Below, one piece after another: positions 1 to 9,582 of a stretch of 64,000 bases of DNA. Source of the DNA: Paenibacillus xylanexedens. Lineage in GTDB: Bacteria > Bacillota > Bacilli > Paenibacillales > Paenibacillaceae. The stretch spans positions 1 to 64,000 of the forward strand of contig NZ_VEIO01000001.1 in NCBI RefSeq assembly GCF_007680605.1. Direction: 5' to 3'. Each line of letters starts with the position of its first letter. Position 1 is the stretch's first letter. The translations under genes and the position numbers were made by a program. The notes beneath the pieces were generated by a model, which did not search any database, was not told the DNA's origin, and saw only the letters and a program-made list of their open reading frames with translations.

Positions 1-78
1 TCATGAACACTCTCCTCATTTCATTTAGTGTATCTGAGGTAGCTTTGAGTGTCCAATTGGATTAGGGGGCTTTAAAGC

Positions 79-142
79 TGGTGATCGTTAGAAAATAAAA
101 CGTGGCGAATCAGGCCCAATAAGGCTTCTGGTGATCGTTAGA
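79..142 (-). repeat. CTAACGATCACCAG dispersed repeat, two copies, 50-bp period
   Basis: The 14-mer CTGGTGATCGTTAG occurs at 79-92 and again at 129-142, exactly 50 bp apart. Read on the minus strand the unit is CTAACGATCACCAG, usually preceded by T-rich sequence. The same unit with the same 50-bp period occurs four more times at 41843-42037, and 26-27 bases around one copy there (41842-41868) match the copy ending at 142. It is therefore a dispersed family and not chance. Function unknown. Confidence 0.8.
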
Positions 143-294
143 ATTTTGCGGACTCGGAGCATTGAGTAGCTAGAAGGTAAATACTCATCCAATGGTAGAT
201 ACGCGGTCGCTGGCAGGTGGAGGGCTCCGCGTATTCGCTCGATATTGCTCTGCTTTGTTAGTTTACAGACGCATCCATCGCGATAAAAGTCAAA

Positions 295-335
295 AAAAGC
301 TGTCCCCGCCAGTATACAGACGAGGAACAGCTTTT
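295..335. terminator. Bidirectional terminator-like hairpin
   Basis: AAAAGCTGTCCC (295-306) pairs with GGAACAGCTTTT (324-335), 11 of 12 positions. A-rich and T-rich ends on the two sides allow it to act in either direction. Neither flanking gene is certain. Confidence 0.5.
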
Positions 336-526
336 GAATTACAGGCAATCTAGTTATGGAATTTAGTTAGAGCTACGAGGGAAAGCATAAACCAGCTTCA
401 GAGTCTGTCTACCCATGTACACGGTGAGAAGGATTTACGTGACTCTAATGCTATTGGTTGTTATCCGCCCAATATTTATAAGCTTTAACCTCCAGAGCGT
501 CGCGTGCACAAACTGTAATCTTATAC

Positions 527-1261
527 CTAAGCTTCGGAATTCTCAGCAAGTTCGGCGATGCGCTTTGCAGGCTCCTTTGTATATTCTCCGCCATGGTAGC
601 AGAGAACTTTATCTACGTTCAGGCCGGTCAATTTCTTCAGACTGCGAAGTGCTTCGGGCATGTCTGGCGTTGCTGGTTGCGCTGGGCCGACCAGTTCATC
701 GTCAACGACGCGCAGTTCATCGGCAGCAAGCAGGAACTGTTGCTCGCTAAAATAAAAACACAGATGGCCTGGCGTATGTCCTGGTGTATGAATGACTTGT
801 GTTCCGCCTTGGAGTGGAAGAATGTCTCCGTCCGCAAGTGTTCTGCTGATGTGGATCTCAGGCAGTTGCATCAGCAATTGATCGGCCAGAGCCAGCACAG
901 GGGCAGGTAACATGGCACGGCGTTCCGGCGTGAATTTGATTAGAGGTTTGGCACCTGTCAAATAAGGAATTTCATCTGTATGAGCCCAAACTTCAAGGCC
1001 TGGAATAGCATCCAGCAGAGCACCCAGATTACCTATATGATCGATATCCTGATGTGTGACAATCACACGTTTAATCTCGGAGAGAGGGACGTTCAACTCT
1101 TCGAGCGTCGATTGTAATTCGGCAAATTGGCCGATCATGCCCGTGTCTACTAACGTGTATCCGTCCTCGTCATGAAGAAGCACAGGATGAATAGGGCTGT
1201 TGCCCGTAGGGGTTGGTATGTTGAGTGTTAGCACTGTGATGGATGGTATAGGTTGGCTCAT
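527..1261 (-). CDS. MBL-fold metallo-hydrolase
   Basis: The 244-residue product is a metallo-beta-lactamase-fold hydrolase of the small cytosolic type. The metal-binding signature is His70-x-Asp72-x-Asp74-His75 (THQDIDH), a variant in which the second His of HxHxDH is Asp. Further ligand candidates are His158/His162 in HTPGHTPGH, Asp181 in AADE and His223 in CYHGG. No signal peptide or membrane segment is seen. The substrate cannot be told from sequence; relatives include lactonases and thioesterases. An AAGGAGG lies about 25 bases before the ATG, further than usual, with two TCCGGA boxes between, so the exact start is a little uncertain. It seems to be transcribed alone. Confidence 0.85.
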   Translation of the reverse strand: MSQPIPSITVLTLNIPTPTGNSPIHPVLLHDEDGYTLVDTGMIGQFAELQSTLEELNVPLSEIKRVIVTHQDIDHIGNLGALLDAIPGLEVWAHTDEIPYLTGAKPLIKFTPERRAMLPAPVLALADQLLMQLPEIHISRTLADGDILPLQGGTQVIHTPGHTPGHLCFYFSEQQFLLAADELRVVDDELVGPAQPATPDMPEALRSLKKLTGLNVDKVLCYHGGEYTKEPAKRIAELAENSEA

Positions 1262-1333
1262 AAAATATCCGGATATGTGTCCGGAGCACCTCCTTATATG
1301 GTTTTGTTTTTAATAATGGACAGTAAACTCGGC

Positions 1334-1375
1334 TTGTACCTTGTACCTTGTACCTTGTACCTTGTACCTTGTACC
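1334..1375 (+). repeat. Six perfect tandem copies of TTGTACC
   Basis: Six identical 7-mers run without a break and are followed by a partial copy (TTGTT). They lie between two minus-strand genes, upstream of the MBL hydrolase start. A perfect 7-bp microsatellite can vary in copy number by slippage and would alter promoter spacing for the 1261 gene. Confidence 0.9.
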
Positions 1376-1447
1376 TTGTTCATTTCCCCATTTGCATCAA
1401 GAAACGCGTAAGTAATTACTTCATTATTTAATCACGTAATCACGTAC

Positions 1448-2002
1448 TTACTCCTTGTTCTGAACGTTCGGTTCATAGCTCAGATGTTTCCTGTATTTTT
1501 TCACCGCATGTAAAATGGTTTCAAAGGTGTCCTCTTCATTGCTGCCATCCTTCACAATGGCTACGAACGAGAAGTTCTCGTGAATCAGTCTGTTCCTTGT
1601 CTGGAACGCCTGATGGAGCGCTGTGCTGCATGGCTCTTTGCCCGCTTTCAAAGCAATATGTTGCTTGCCCAGTTCGGACTCCAGCATCTCCATGTTGGAG
1701 CGTGCCCGGTAAGCAGGAGTTTTCATGAGCTGGGTCGAATTAAACTTTTTCTGATACGTACGTTTGTAAAGCTGTAATAACATCTGTTCCATAATAGAGC
1801 ATAACTCCACAGTTAGCGATGCGTATCTCCGGTTTTTGCGTTTGCGGGTAAGCTCGCTTGACTGTTCTTCGTGTAGCCATTCGTATTCTTCATATATTGA
1901 GGAATCGTCATGGTTCAGAATATCACGATATTCCTGTTCCAGCAGTTTGATCTCAAGCTTGGCGAGTTTCTTGACGTGTTTGAAATCCTCTTGGGTTAGC
2001 AT
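1448..2002 (-). CDS. Hypothetical protein with HEPN-like RxxxxH motif
   Basis: The ATG at 2002 is preferred over one 14 codons upstream because GGGAGG sits 10 bases before it. The product is about 184 residues, charged and helical, with a Lys/Arg cluster near residue 50 (TRKRKNRRY). Near the C terminus TRNRLIHE gives the R-x4-H signature of HEPN domains. HEPN proteins are often RNases or nucleotidyl-transferase partners, but the motif is short, and no toxin or antitoxin partner lies beside it. Function is not recognised beyond this. Confidence 0.7.
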   Translation of the reverse strand: MLTQEDFKHVKKLAKLEIKLLEQEYRDILNHDDSSIYEEYEWLHEEQSSELTRKRKNRRYASLTVELCSIMEQMLLQLYKRTYQKKFNSTQLMKTPAYRARSNMEMLESELGKQHIALKAGKEPCSTALHQAFQTRNRLIHENFSFVAIVKDGSNEEDTFETILHAVKKYRKHLSYEPNVQNKE

Positions 2003-2162
2003 ACGACTTGTCCTCCCATGGGTACCGAGATGTGTATGGAGCATGATCGAATCATGAATGTTGCTGATCAGGTGATCGCTTCATTATCTCATATTCTGGA
2101 ACATAATGCCTTAGCGTCAAAATAATTTACGGAACCTCCGGTTCAGAAGGGAAGGACACCTC

Positions 2163-3026
2163 ATGTCCATTCAGACAGCCATCGTTACAGGAGCCAACTC
2201 GGGTATGGGGCTGGCAACCACCATTGAACTTGCAAAACAAGGATATCACGTCATTATGGCTTGCCGCAGCGAAAAGAGAGGACAAGAGGCGCTGCAGCAA
2301 GCTTTACGCGAGTCCGGCTCTGCGGATATCGAGCTGATGCTGTGTGATCTCGGTTCGCTGGGTAGCATCCGCCAGTTTGCACGCAAGTACCGCGAACGCT
2401 ATGATCACCTGGATGTACTGGTGAATAATGCAGGCGTCGTGATGGTGAAGCGCAAAGAAACGACGGAGGGCTTCGAGCAAAGCATTGGCATTAATCACCT
2501 GGGTCACTTTTTGCTTACGTTGCTTCTCATTGAACCACTGAAAGCGGCTAAACAGGGCCGAATTGTAAATGTATCGTCTGGAGCATACAAAGCCGGTAAG
2601 ATTCATTTTGATGATCCACATTTGCGAAAAGGCTATAACCCGATCAAAAGCTACGCCCAATCCAAGCTGGCTAACGTATTTTTTACCCGGGCGCTTGCTC
2701 GTAAGCTCGCCGGAACTTCCGTTACGGCGAACTGTTTACATCCAGGTGCAGTAGGAACCAGCATCGGAGTGGATCGCAATACCGGATTCGGCACCCGCAT
2801 CATGGCACTTGCGGCCAAGCTGCCTTTTTTCCTGACACCGGAGGAAGGGGCACGGACAGCGATCTACTTGGCGACAAGTCCAGATGTCACCGGAGTGACT
2901 GGGCGGTATTTCTATCAGCAGAAGGAGCAGCGCTTGAAAGACCATGCTTTGGATGATGCGGCCGCCGAGCAGTTATGGACGTGGAGCGAAGAACAGGTTG
3001 GTTTGCAACCTGACGAGAGGTTATAA
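2163..3026 (+). CDS. Short-chain dehydrogenase/reductase (retinol dehydrogenase-like)
   Basis: The 287-residue protein has the classical SDR features in order: the cofactor-binding TGANSGMG near the N terminus, NNAGV around residue 87, and the catalytic YxxxK as YAQSK near residue 164. The length and the IVNVSSGAYKAGKI strand resemble the retinol dehydrogenase/WW-oxidoreductase-like branch. It presumably reduces or oxidises a small hydrophobic carbonyl or alcohol with NAD(P). GGAAGGACACCTC precedes the ATG. Its stop codon is only six bases from the convergent thrS stop, with no obvious terminator between them. Confidence 0.9.
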   Translation: MSIQTAIVTGANSGMGLATTIELAKQGYHVIMACRSEKRGQEALQQALRESGSADIELMLCDLGSLGSIRQFARKYRERYDHLDVLVNNAGVVMVKRKETTEGFEQSIGINHLGHFLLTLLLIEPLKAAKQGRIVNVSSGAYKAGKIHFDDPHLRKGYNPIKSYAQSKLANVFFTRALARKLAGTSVTANCLHPGAVGTSIGVDRNTGFGTRIMALAAKLPFFLTPEEGARTAIYLATSPDVTGVTGRYFYQQKEQRLKDHALDDAAAEQLWTWSEEQVGLQPDERL

Positions 3027-3032
3027 CCTCTC

Positions 3033-5048
3033 TCATAACTGTCCGAGCACAATCTTATTCATCACCGCGTGCTGAACCATCTGGACAAAAGCATCGATGT
3101 GTTGCATGCCTTGATCTCCCTGACCGTATGCACGGACAGAGGCGGATGAGGCATTTTTCTCTTGTTCACCAAGTACGAGCGAATAAGGGACCTTTTCCAT
3201 CTGTGCTTCCCGAATCTTGTAACCAAGCTTCTCATTGCGTAAATCTGTTTCTACACGGATACCTGCTGCCCGCAACTGGCTCTGCACCTCAAGTGCATAG
3301 TCGGCATAATGATCCGATACCGGAATCAGCTTGACCTGGACAGGAGCCAGCCAGAGTGGGAACGCACCTGCATAGTGTTCAGTCAAAATGCCGATGAAAC
3401 GGTCAATGGAGCCATAAATAGCTCTATGAATCACGACTGGGCGATGTTTCAGACCCCCTTCACCGATATAAGTAAGATCGAATTTCTCCGGCATCTGAAA
3501 ATCAAGCTGGATCGTTCCGCACTGCCAGCTTCGCTTCAGCGCATCAAGAATATGAAAGTCAATCTTCGGCCCGTAAAAGGCGCCGTCGCCTTCGTTAATG
3601 CGATATTCCACACCGCGGGCGTCTAAGACATTCCGTAACGCCTGTTCCGCCTGATCCCACAATTCTTCGGAGCCCATGGAATCTTCGGGGCGTGTGGAGA
3701 GCTCGATTTTATAATCGAATCCAAAAATGTCGTACATCCGTCCAATCAGGGAGATTGCCCGGTTAATCTCGTCTTCGATCTGTTCAGGCATCACATAGAG
3801 ATGGGCATCGTCCTGACAGAACGTCCGCACCCGCATCATGCCATTCAGTGCTCCTGAAAATTCATGACGGTGAACCTGACCGAATTCCATCATGCGAATC
3901 GGCAATTCGCGATAGGAATGCAGTGTGTTTTTAAAAATCAGCATATGTCCGGGGCAATTCATCGGTTTTAAGGCAAAAGTAGCATCATCCACGTCCGCAA
4001 AGTACATGTTATCCTTGTAGTGCTCCCAGTGACCCGACTGTTCCCACAGGCGGTTGTTCATCATCAGCGGAGTACGAACCTCCTGATATCCTTCCTGAAG
4101 TTGTAACTCCCGTGAAAATTGCTCCAACGCTGTACGAACTGTCATGCCTTTGGGCAGGTAGAAGGGCATGCCAGGGGCTTCGTCAGAGAACATAAACAGC
4201 TCCAGCTCTTTGCCGAGCTTGCGGTGATCCCGCTTTTTCGCCTCTTCCAGCATGTGAAGGTGTTCCTGCAACCGGGCTTTGTTTGGAAAAGCAGTGCCAT
4301 AGATGCGTTGCATCATTTTGTTGTCGGAATTTCCGCGCCAGTAGGCCCCTGCCACATGCAGCAGTTTAAATGCTTTGATAAGGCCAGTGGATGGAAGATG
4401 AGGGCCACGGCACAAGTCGAAAAACTCACCCTGCTCATAAATTGAAAGTTCGGCGTCTTCCGGCAGATCACGGATAAGCTCCAATTTGTAAGGGTCTTGG
4501 ATGGCTTCGAATATGTCCAAAGCTTGCGCCCGGCTAACCACCTTGCGGTGGATTGGAAGATTTTCCTGAATAATCTTGTTCATTTCCCGCTCGATGGCTT
4601 CCAGATCACTGATGGAGAGGGACTGCTGCAGATCAACATCATAGTAAAATCCATCTTCAATGACCGGTCCAATCCCCAGCTTTACGTGGTCCGCGCCATA
4701 CAAACGTTTCAGTGCCTGTGCCAGCACATGTGCTGTGCTATGACGATACCTCTGCAGACCTTCCTCGCTATCCAGTGTAACGATGATGAGTTCGCAGTCC
4801 CGCTCCAGTTTTTCGCTCAGATCGACATTCTGTCCATTCACGATCCCGCCGATCGCCTGTTTGCCAAGACTTGTGCTGATTGAAGAGGCAACTTCGCCGA
4901 CAGTGATGCCTGCTTTGTAACTACGTACAGCACCGCCCTGCAACCGGACTGCAATCCCTTCTTCAATCAACGAATCTGATGCTGCTACGTGCGGGTCATC
5001 CAAGGATTTTTGGTTGTTTTCAAACGCCTGTTGTTTATTTTGACTCAT
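3033..5048 (-). CDS. thrS: Threonyl-tRNA synthetase
   Basis: The 671-residue class II aminoacyl-tRNA synthetase charges tRNA-Thr. An N-terminal TGS domain (IAVRLQGGAVRSYKAG...) is followed by the editing domain, with its HxxxH-type STAHVLAQALKR segment, then the catalytic core with the Zn ligand Cys in FALKPMNCPGHM, motif 2 (HRHEFSGAL), motif 3 (HRAIYGSIDRFIG), and a C-terminal anticodon-binding domain. The ATG at 5048 is chosen because AGGAGAG lies 8 bases upstream; an in-frame ATG 15 codons earlier has no site. It is slightly longer than the roughly 640-residue norm because of an N-terminal tail. Expression is controlled by the T-box leader upstream. Confidence 0.98.
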   Translation of the reverse strand: MSQNKQQAFENNQKSLDDPHVAASDSLIEEGIAVRLQGGAVRSYKAGITVGEVASSISTSLGKQAIGGIVNGQNVDLSEKLERDCELIIVTLDSEEGLQRYRHSTAHVLAQALKRLYGADHVKLGIGPVIEDGFYYDVDLQQSLSISDLEAIEREMNKIIQENLPIHRKVVSRAQALDIFEAIQDPYKLELIRDLPEDAELSIYEQGEFFDLCRGPHLPSTGLIKAFKLLHVAGAYWRGNSDNKMMQRIYGTAFPNKARLQEHLHMLEEAKKRDHRKLGKELELFMFSDEAPGMPFYLPKGMTVRTALEQFSRELQLQEGYQEVRTPLMMNNRLWEQSGHWEHYKDNMYFADVDDATFALKPMNCPGHMLIFKNTLHSYRELPIRMMEFGQVHRHEFSGALNGMMRVRTFCQDDAHLYVMPEQIEDEINRAISLIGRMYDIFGFDYKIELSTRPEDSMGSEELWDQAEQALRNVLDARGVEYRINEGDGAFYGPKIDFHILDALKRSWQCGTIQLDFQMPEKFDLTYIGEGGLKHRPVVIHRAIYGSIDRFIGILTEHYAGAFPLWLAPVQVKLIPVSDHYADYALEVQSQLRAAGIRVETDLRNEKLGYKIREAQMEKVPYSLVLGEQEKNASSASVRAYGQGDQGMQHIDAFVQMVQHAVMNKIVLGQL

Positions 5049-5064
5049 GTGAACCACTCTCCTG

Positions 5065-5425
5065 TATTTTTGTGTTGGAAGCGCAAAAAACACCCGTCCC
5101 GGAGAAGGGACGAGTGCGCTTGGCTCGTGGTTCCACCCTAATTTGGTTATGTTGCATTCTGCTTTCGGCCAGCCGCCGCAAACAGAACCATCATAACCCT
5201 CATTGGAATCCGTTAACGGGGATCAGGCGGTGAACTCTACTGACCGTACATGTAACCATCTTGCGAGATCCTCGATTGAAATCATTTATTTAGATGATCT
5301 ACACATTATCTGTACATTGTCGGAGGTTCGAGACCACGGCTACAGAGGGGTAACCTGGATTCGTTCGCTGAAGAAGGTTTCACCAATCCCTTCTCTCTCT
5401 GGGCAGCACGCAATCCAAATCATGT
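5065..5425 (-). promoter_or_regulatory. T-box leader of thrS
   Basis: Read on the minus strand, this untranslated leader has a Stem I region with GAGAGAG and a GGTGAAACC loop near 5385-5405, and the T-box core GGGTGGAACCACG at 5126-5138. A Rho-independent terminator with a T run follows at 5116-5085. That is the standard order for a tRNA-sensing antitermination leader: uncharged tRNA-Thr would stabilise the antiterminator and allow thrS transcription. An ACC triplet near 5350 could be the threonine specifier, but I have not folded the stem. The 5' limit is approximate and no clear promoter was found. Confidence 0.9.
5085..5116 (-). terminator. T-box-controlled terminator of thrS leader
   Basis: CACTCGTCCC pairs with GGGACGGGTG around a short loop, followed on the minus strand by six T residues. 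The upstream arm competes with the T-box core at 5126-5138. Confidence 0.85.
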
Positions 5426-5598
5426 CTCTGGTCATCGCTAAATATGAAGGATGCAACGAACTGAATAACACAAGTCAATTTCAGATCCGTTGATCCTGTA
5501 GTATGCAGAATTTATTTTGATAAAGGGAACAGGTGTTACTTGAGAGTCGATTATATAGACTGAAAATGGAAAGGTCAAGTGGAATGTTCGAATGCGGG

Positions 5599-7362
5599 CT
5601 AGCCCGTTTCTTTTGCGCTTTGCATCCAGATCAATCGAATCGTTGTTCCTTCGCCAGGTGCAGATGACACTTCAATTCGACCTTTCATTGCCTCGATTAA
5701 GCCTCTCGTAACCGCCATGCCAAGTCCTGACCCCACGTCACTCGTTCCCGTATCCGTACCACGGTAATAGCGTTCAAATAGCTTCCACACGGTCTCCGGA
5801 CTCATGCCTCGCCCATTATCGGCAAACTCGATTGTAAATTCACCGTCACGTTCACCGGCTTCTACACGAACAACGAGAACAGACTCGGGTGGGTTGTGCA
5901 GCAGAGCATTAGCGGTGAGATTATCTACAATCCGTTCAAAAGAAGGAACGTGTACTAGCCCATAAACAGGTGTGTCTGCAGATTGAAAAACAATACGTCC
6001 TTCACCGTACGCAGGGTTGCGCTCGGCTCGCTGCACCAGATCACGAAGCAACGTATTTACGTCAGTTCGTTCAACCTCAGGTTGATATCCTCCGCTCCGC
6101 AGACGATAGGTCATCGCAAGATCATTCACAAGTCTGTCCATATACATGGATTTGTCAATCATGATGCCTGCGAATTCTCGAACTTCTTCAGTTGTCCAGG
6201 TGTATTTGTCTGTTTCCAGCATATGTGCGTAACCTTGAATGGAGGAAAGAGGTGTTTTGAGGTCGTGCGTGATACCGGCGATCCATTCCTCTCGAAGGGA
6301 ATCCGTTTGTTTCCGTAGTTCCTCATCCTGCTTGAGTGTATGGGACAAAGCTTGCATGGAGTGAAGTACGTCGCCATACACATGATATTTACGCTTCCAT
6401 TTTCCATTGCGGCGTTGGCTCCGCGGAATACCTGATGCTCCGGTTGGTTCCTCATATTGCCCTTGCTCGAGTCGCTGCAACCACTGGAGCATGTGCAGCA
6501 TCGGGGCGCCGAATCGATTAGCGTACCATAAGGCAAGTAAAATCAGCAGCGCAATGATGGACAAGATCAAGACGATGAGCGCAGGTTCAAGAATAAAAGC
6601 GTACGGATTCTGTTTCTCAACGACAGTTGAATCCATCCGTACACTTACCATCCAGGTCGTTTCGTTTTGGTTATCGTACCATGTGGCGACCGATATACCT
6701 GAGCGATTCGGGTAACGGACCTGAAGAACGAGATCCTGAATACTGTACTGGCTGGGCACGCCAACAGCCGGTTTGTTATAAGAGTCGATTTCTTTTCCAT
6801 AGGGATCAAGGATCTGAATGTAGCCATCTGCTTTGCGAATCGTTTCTTGCTCCGCTGGTTTCACAATCAGTTTGCCCTTCTCATCCGACAGCTTTGGACG
6901 GATTTCATCAAGTAGGGATTTGGCCGCATTTCGTTCTCCGTATAATAACGTAAAATTTTTCCCGTCCTTTTCCCGGATCAGCATGGATAGCTGGTAGGGA
7001 AATGGTTTATTAGCTTCCCAGTAGGCGATCAATTCTCCTGGTTTGTAGTGGTCTGGTACATCGGAAGGGACATGATAATCGTCGATGACATAGCCCTTTT
7101 CATCCAGAACCTGAAGCCAGCCATGATTTTTATCCACCTGCTTGAGCAGATCGGGATCGTATCGTATCGTGTTATCCGGCATGATCTCCGCTGAATTAAT
7201 AAGTTGATCCAAGCCGTTAACTGCAAAGTCATCTACAATATTCACTTCATTCACTTTATGCAAAACCCAGATGGTAGCAAGTGATCCTAACAAAATAATC
7301 AGAATCACCGTGCCAGTGAGCATACCGATGAATCGAGTCAATAACTTGCGGCGAATACTCAT
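5599..7362 (-). CDS. Membrane sensor histidine kinase
   Basis: The 587-residue protein has a membrane segment at about 13-35, a large extracytoplasmic sensor of about 220 residues, a second membrane segment at 257-280, and a linker. The dimerisation domain carries phospho-acceptor His366 in GITHDLKTPL. The ATPase domain has the N box (NLTANALLHNP), G1 box (ADNGRGM) and G2 box (GSGLGMAVTRG). The gene starts inside the stop of the response regulator (4-base ATGA overlap), so the two are translationally coupled. The ligand is unknown. The divergent M23 lipoprotein gene at 8348 suggests a cell-wall stress role, which is inference. Confidence 0.93.
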   Translation of the reverse strand: MSIRRKLLTRFIGMLTGTVILIILLGSLATIWVLHKVNEVNIVDDFAVNGLDQLINSAEIMPDNTIRYDPDLLKQVDKNHGWLQVLDEKGYVIDDYHVPSDVPDHYKPGELIAYWEANKPFPYQLSMLIREKDGKNFTLLYGERNAAKSLLDEIRPKLSDEKGKLIVKPAEQETIRKADGYIQILDPYGKEIDSYNKPAVGVPSQYSIQDLVLQVRYPNRSGISVATWYDNQNETTWMVSVRMDSTVVEKQNPYAFILEPALIVLILSIIALLILLALWYANRFGAPMLHMLQWLQRLEQGQYEEPTGASGIPRSQRRNGKWKRKYHVYGDVLHSMQALSHTLKQDEELRKQTDSLREEWIAGITHDLKTPLSSIQGYAHMLETDKYTWTTEEVREFAGIMIDKSMYMDRLVNDLAMTYRLRSGGYQPEVERTDVNTLLRDLVQRAERNPAYGEGRIVFQSADTPVYGLVHVPSFERIVDNLTANALLHNPPESVLVVRVEAGERDGEFTIEFADNGRGMSPETVWKLFERYYRGTDTGTSDVGSGLGMAVTRGLIEAMKGRIEVSSAPGEGTTIRLIWMQSAKETG

Positions 7363-8129
7363 GACCGTGACAGGTTGTTAGGCTGGATCAGTTTGTACCC
7401 CAAGCCGCGCACATTAACGAGAAATGCCGGATTGGAAGGGTCCGCTTCAATGCGTTCCCGAATGCGATGGATATGCACCATAACCGTGTTGTCGTCGCTA
7501 ATTGCCTCTGAGCCCCACACGCGTTCGTACAGTTCAGACTTGGTGAAGATTCGGTTCGGATGTTTGCAAAAAAAGAGCAGCAGCTGGAACACCAGTGCCG
7601 GACAGGTTACAGCCTGTCCTTGAACGCGGAGTTCTCCTGCCAGTTCAAATACCTGGAATCGTCCAAAATCATATAGACCTTGTGAAAGGTCGTTAGATGG
7701 CGTATTTACGTGTGATGAGGCATTTTGTTGTTGCTGTTGAAAAGCTGTCGCCTTGGAAGGCAAATAGCGATTCAGCAGGGATTTGATTCTTGCAACGACT
7801 TCCAGCGGGTTGAACGGTTTGACGACATAATCATCGCCGCCAACCGCAAATCCGGTCAGTTTGTCATAGTCCGTTGTTTTGGCGGTTAGAAACAGAATAG
7901 GGGCGTCCGTGACCTGCCGTATAAAAGGACAGATTTCCAAGCCGCTTTTCCCTGGAAGCATAATATCAAGCACGATACAATGATACGTTTTGTTGCTGCA
8001 TGCTTCGAGCGCGGCTTCACCTGTAGTTACCGTATCGATATCGAGAAACTGCTCTTTGAGCAGTACGGTTTTGAGCATATGTAGAATCGCTTGTTCATCA
8101 TCCACAAGCAGTAGTGAGACATGATCCAT
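7359..8129 (-). CDS. OmpR/PhoB-family response regulator
   Basis: The 256-residue regulator has a receiver domain with acidic residues D10/D11, phospho-acceptor Asp55 (LDIMLPG) and Lys in VVKPFNP, then a linker containing a Gln run (FQQQQQN), and a C-terminal winged-helix DNA-binding domain (FTKSELYERVWG, HIHRIRERIE). It is the first gene of a two-gene operon with the histidine kinase. AAAGGAGGT lies about 13 bases before the ATG. Confidence 0.93.
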   Translation of the reverse strand: MDHVSLLLVDDEQAILHMLKTVLLKEQFLDIDTVTTGEAALEACSNKTYHCIVLDIMLPGKSGLEICPFIRQVTDAPILFLTAKTTDYDKLTGFAVGGDDYVVKPFNPLEVVARIKSLLNRYLPSKATAFQQQQQNASSHVNTPSNDLSQGLYDFGRFQVFELAGELRVQGQAVTCPALVFQLLLFFCKHPNRIFTKSELYERVWGSEAISDDNTVMVHIHRIRERIEADPSNPAFLVNVRGLGYKLIQPNNLSRS

Positions 8130-8347
8130 GATGTAATGCTAACCTCCTTTTAACTCACTTTCTTGTATATTGCCCATCATAACATTCTTGAGACCAATTG
8201 GAAGATAGGTTGCCTTAACAGAAGCTTAATTATGAAGCTTAAAGTAAGGCGATAGTTTAACTAGATGTAAGTGAAGGTTAGACCAACCATAAGACTCATG
8301 ATGTAGATTTGAGGTAAGCAAGAAAAGATAAACAGAAAGGGTGTTGA

Positions 8348-9403
8348 ATGATGAATAGGAAATGGAAACTACTCCTTCTAACCGTGACGGCATTTGCTGT
8401 ACTCTCTGCTTGTACAAGTAACAAAATTACCTCCGATGAAGCAGAGCAGGCCGAAAAGCAAGCGGCAGAACAGGTGGCGGATCAAAAGGGTAACGATGAT
8501 ACTTTGCGCAATGAACAAAATACGGGTTCGACAGATCAACAGGTAACACCCGACAATCTCTTGGATACATTGACGAAGGGTTCCAAAGATGCGATTTATA
8601 ATCAGTTTACTCCTGAGATGAAGCAAGCCGTGTCCTTGGAGGATTTCAAGGCGTCTGCTGACAGCTTTTTGAAAGGAGCGAAGTCGTGGAAGCAGGTGGT
8701 GGATACCGAGATGAATGGTTTGACGGAACATGCGTGGACAGATGATACAGGAGCCAAGGGCATCCTCGCCTATTTTACAGAAGATCATCAGATTGCCGGA
8801 TTAAATATTACTCAACTGGAATCTCATTCGGATACAGATAACAAGCTGACCAAGACCGAGTTTCAGTTCCCGATGAAAGGAGAGATGTATGTCTTCTGGG
8901 GAGGCCATAGTGTTCTGGAAAATTATCATTACGAGCACGAAACACAGCGCTATGCACTCGATATTGTTCAGACGAAAGACGGGGCGAGCTATCAGGGCGA
9001 TGCCAAGGTTAATGCCAACTATTATGCGTTTGGCCAACCTCTTTATGCTGCTGCGGACGGTACGGTAGTGGAGATCAAAAACGATATCGAGGATAACGTA
9101 CCTGGCGTGATGAATCCGGAAGAACCGGCAGGGAACTATGTCGTGATTGATCATGGCAATAAAGAATACAGTATCACGGGTCATATCAAAAAAGGCAGTG
9201 TTGCGGTGAAAAAAGGGGATAAAGTCAAGCAGGGCGATCATATCGGGGATTTAGGTAATTCGGGCAACTCCAGTGAAGCTCATTTGCACTTTCAGGTATC
9301 CGATGGGCCAGATCTGTTCACATCGCGTTCACTAAATATTCGCTGGGCCGATCAGAGCCAGGAGTTGACACGGGGCAATACCGTTCAGGGACTGCCGGAG
9401 TAA
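8348..9403 (+). CDS. M23-family peptidase lipoprotein
   Basis: The 351-residue product begins with a lipoprotein signal ending in the lipobox LSAC (Cys near residue 22), then a low-complexity Glu/Gln linker. A DUF3887-like domain (NLLDTLTKGSKDAIYNQF...) and a C-terminal M23 metallopeptidase domain follow. Zn-site residues are seen in the RYALDI region and in HLHFQV. The usual HxxxD start of M23 is replaced here by QRYALDI, with a His a few residues earlier, a known subtype. It should be anchored outside the membrane and cut peptidoglycan peptides. It is divergent from the two-component operon and may be its target. Confidence 0.9.
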   Translation: MMNRKWKLLLLTVTAFAVLSACTSNKITSDEAEQAEKQAAEQVADQKGNDDTLRNEQNTGSTDQQVTPDNLLDTLTKGSKDAIYNQFTPEMKQAVSLEDFKASADSFLKGAKSWKQVVDTEMNGLTEHAWTDDTGAKGILAYFTEDHQIAGLNITQLESHSDTDNKLTKTEFQFPMKGEMYVFWGGHSVLENYHYEHETQRYALDIVQTKDGASYQGDAKVNANYYAFGQPLYAAADGTVVEIKNDIEDNVPGVMNPEEPAGNYVVIDHGNKEYSITGHIKKGSVAVKKGDKVKQGDHIGDLGNSGNSSEAHLHFQVSDGPDLFTSRSLNIRWADQSQELTRGNTVQGLPE

Positions 9404-9582
9404 GCAGGTCAGGCGAAAAATAGTTTAAAGGTAATACTTGTTGTCGAGGTATGGATATTCTACATGCTGTACGCCAGCTTCCTTTTTCCATTATAATAGC
9501 GTCTATAATTAATTATAGTCTTGAACTTGGTTGTGAATGAGATTAGAGCTGGATAAGGTGGAAATTTTATTTACACTTTAAC

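Larger units (their letters stand above)
1..526. other. Left-edge intergenic region with repeats, no gene
   Basis: I see no convincing gene here. An 86-codon minus-strand frame at 88-348 lacks a good ribosome binding site and runs across the dispersed repeats at 79-142, so I treat it as noise. The stretch holds two copies of the CTAACGATCACCAG repeat and a terminator-like hairpin at 295-335, both listed separately. Confidence 0.5.

Noticed and set aside
88..348. 86-codon minus-strand frame
   Set aside because: No ribosome binding site, overlaps the dispersed repeats and a terminator hairpin, and resembles no known protein.
5203..5493. 96-codon plus-strand frame upstream of thrS
   Set aside because: It lies over the T-box leader on the opposite strand; the leader explains the sequence.
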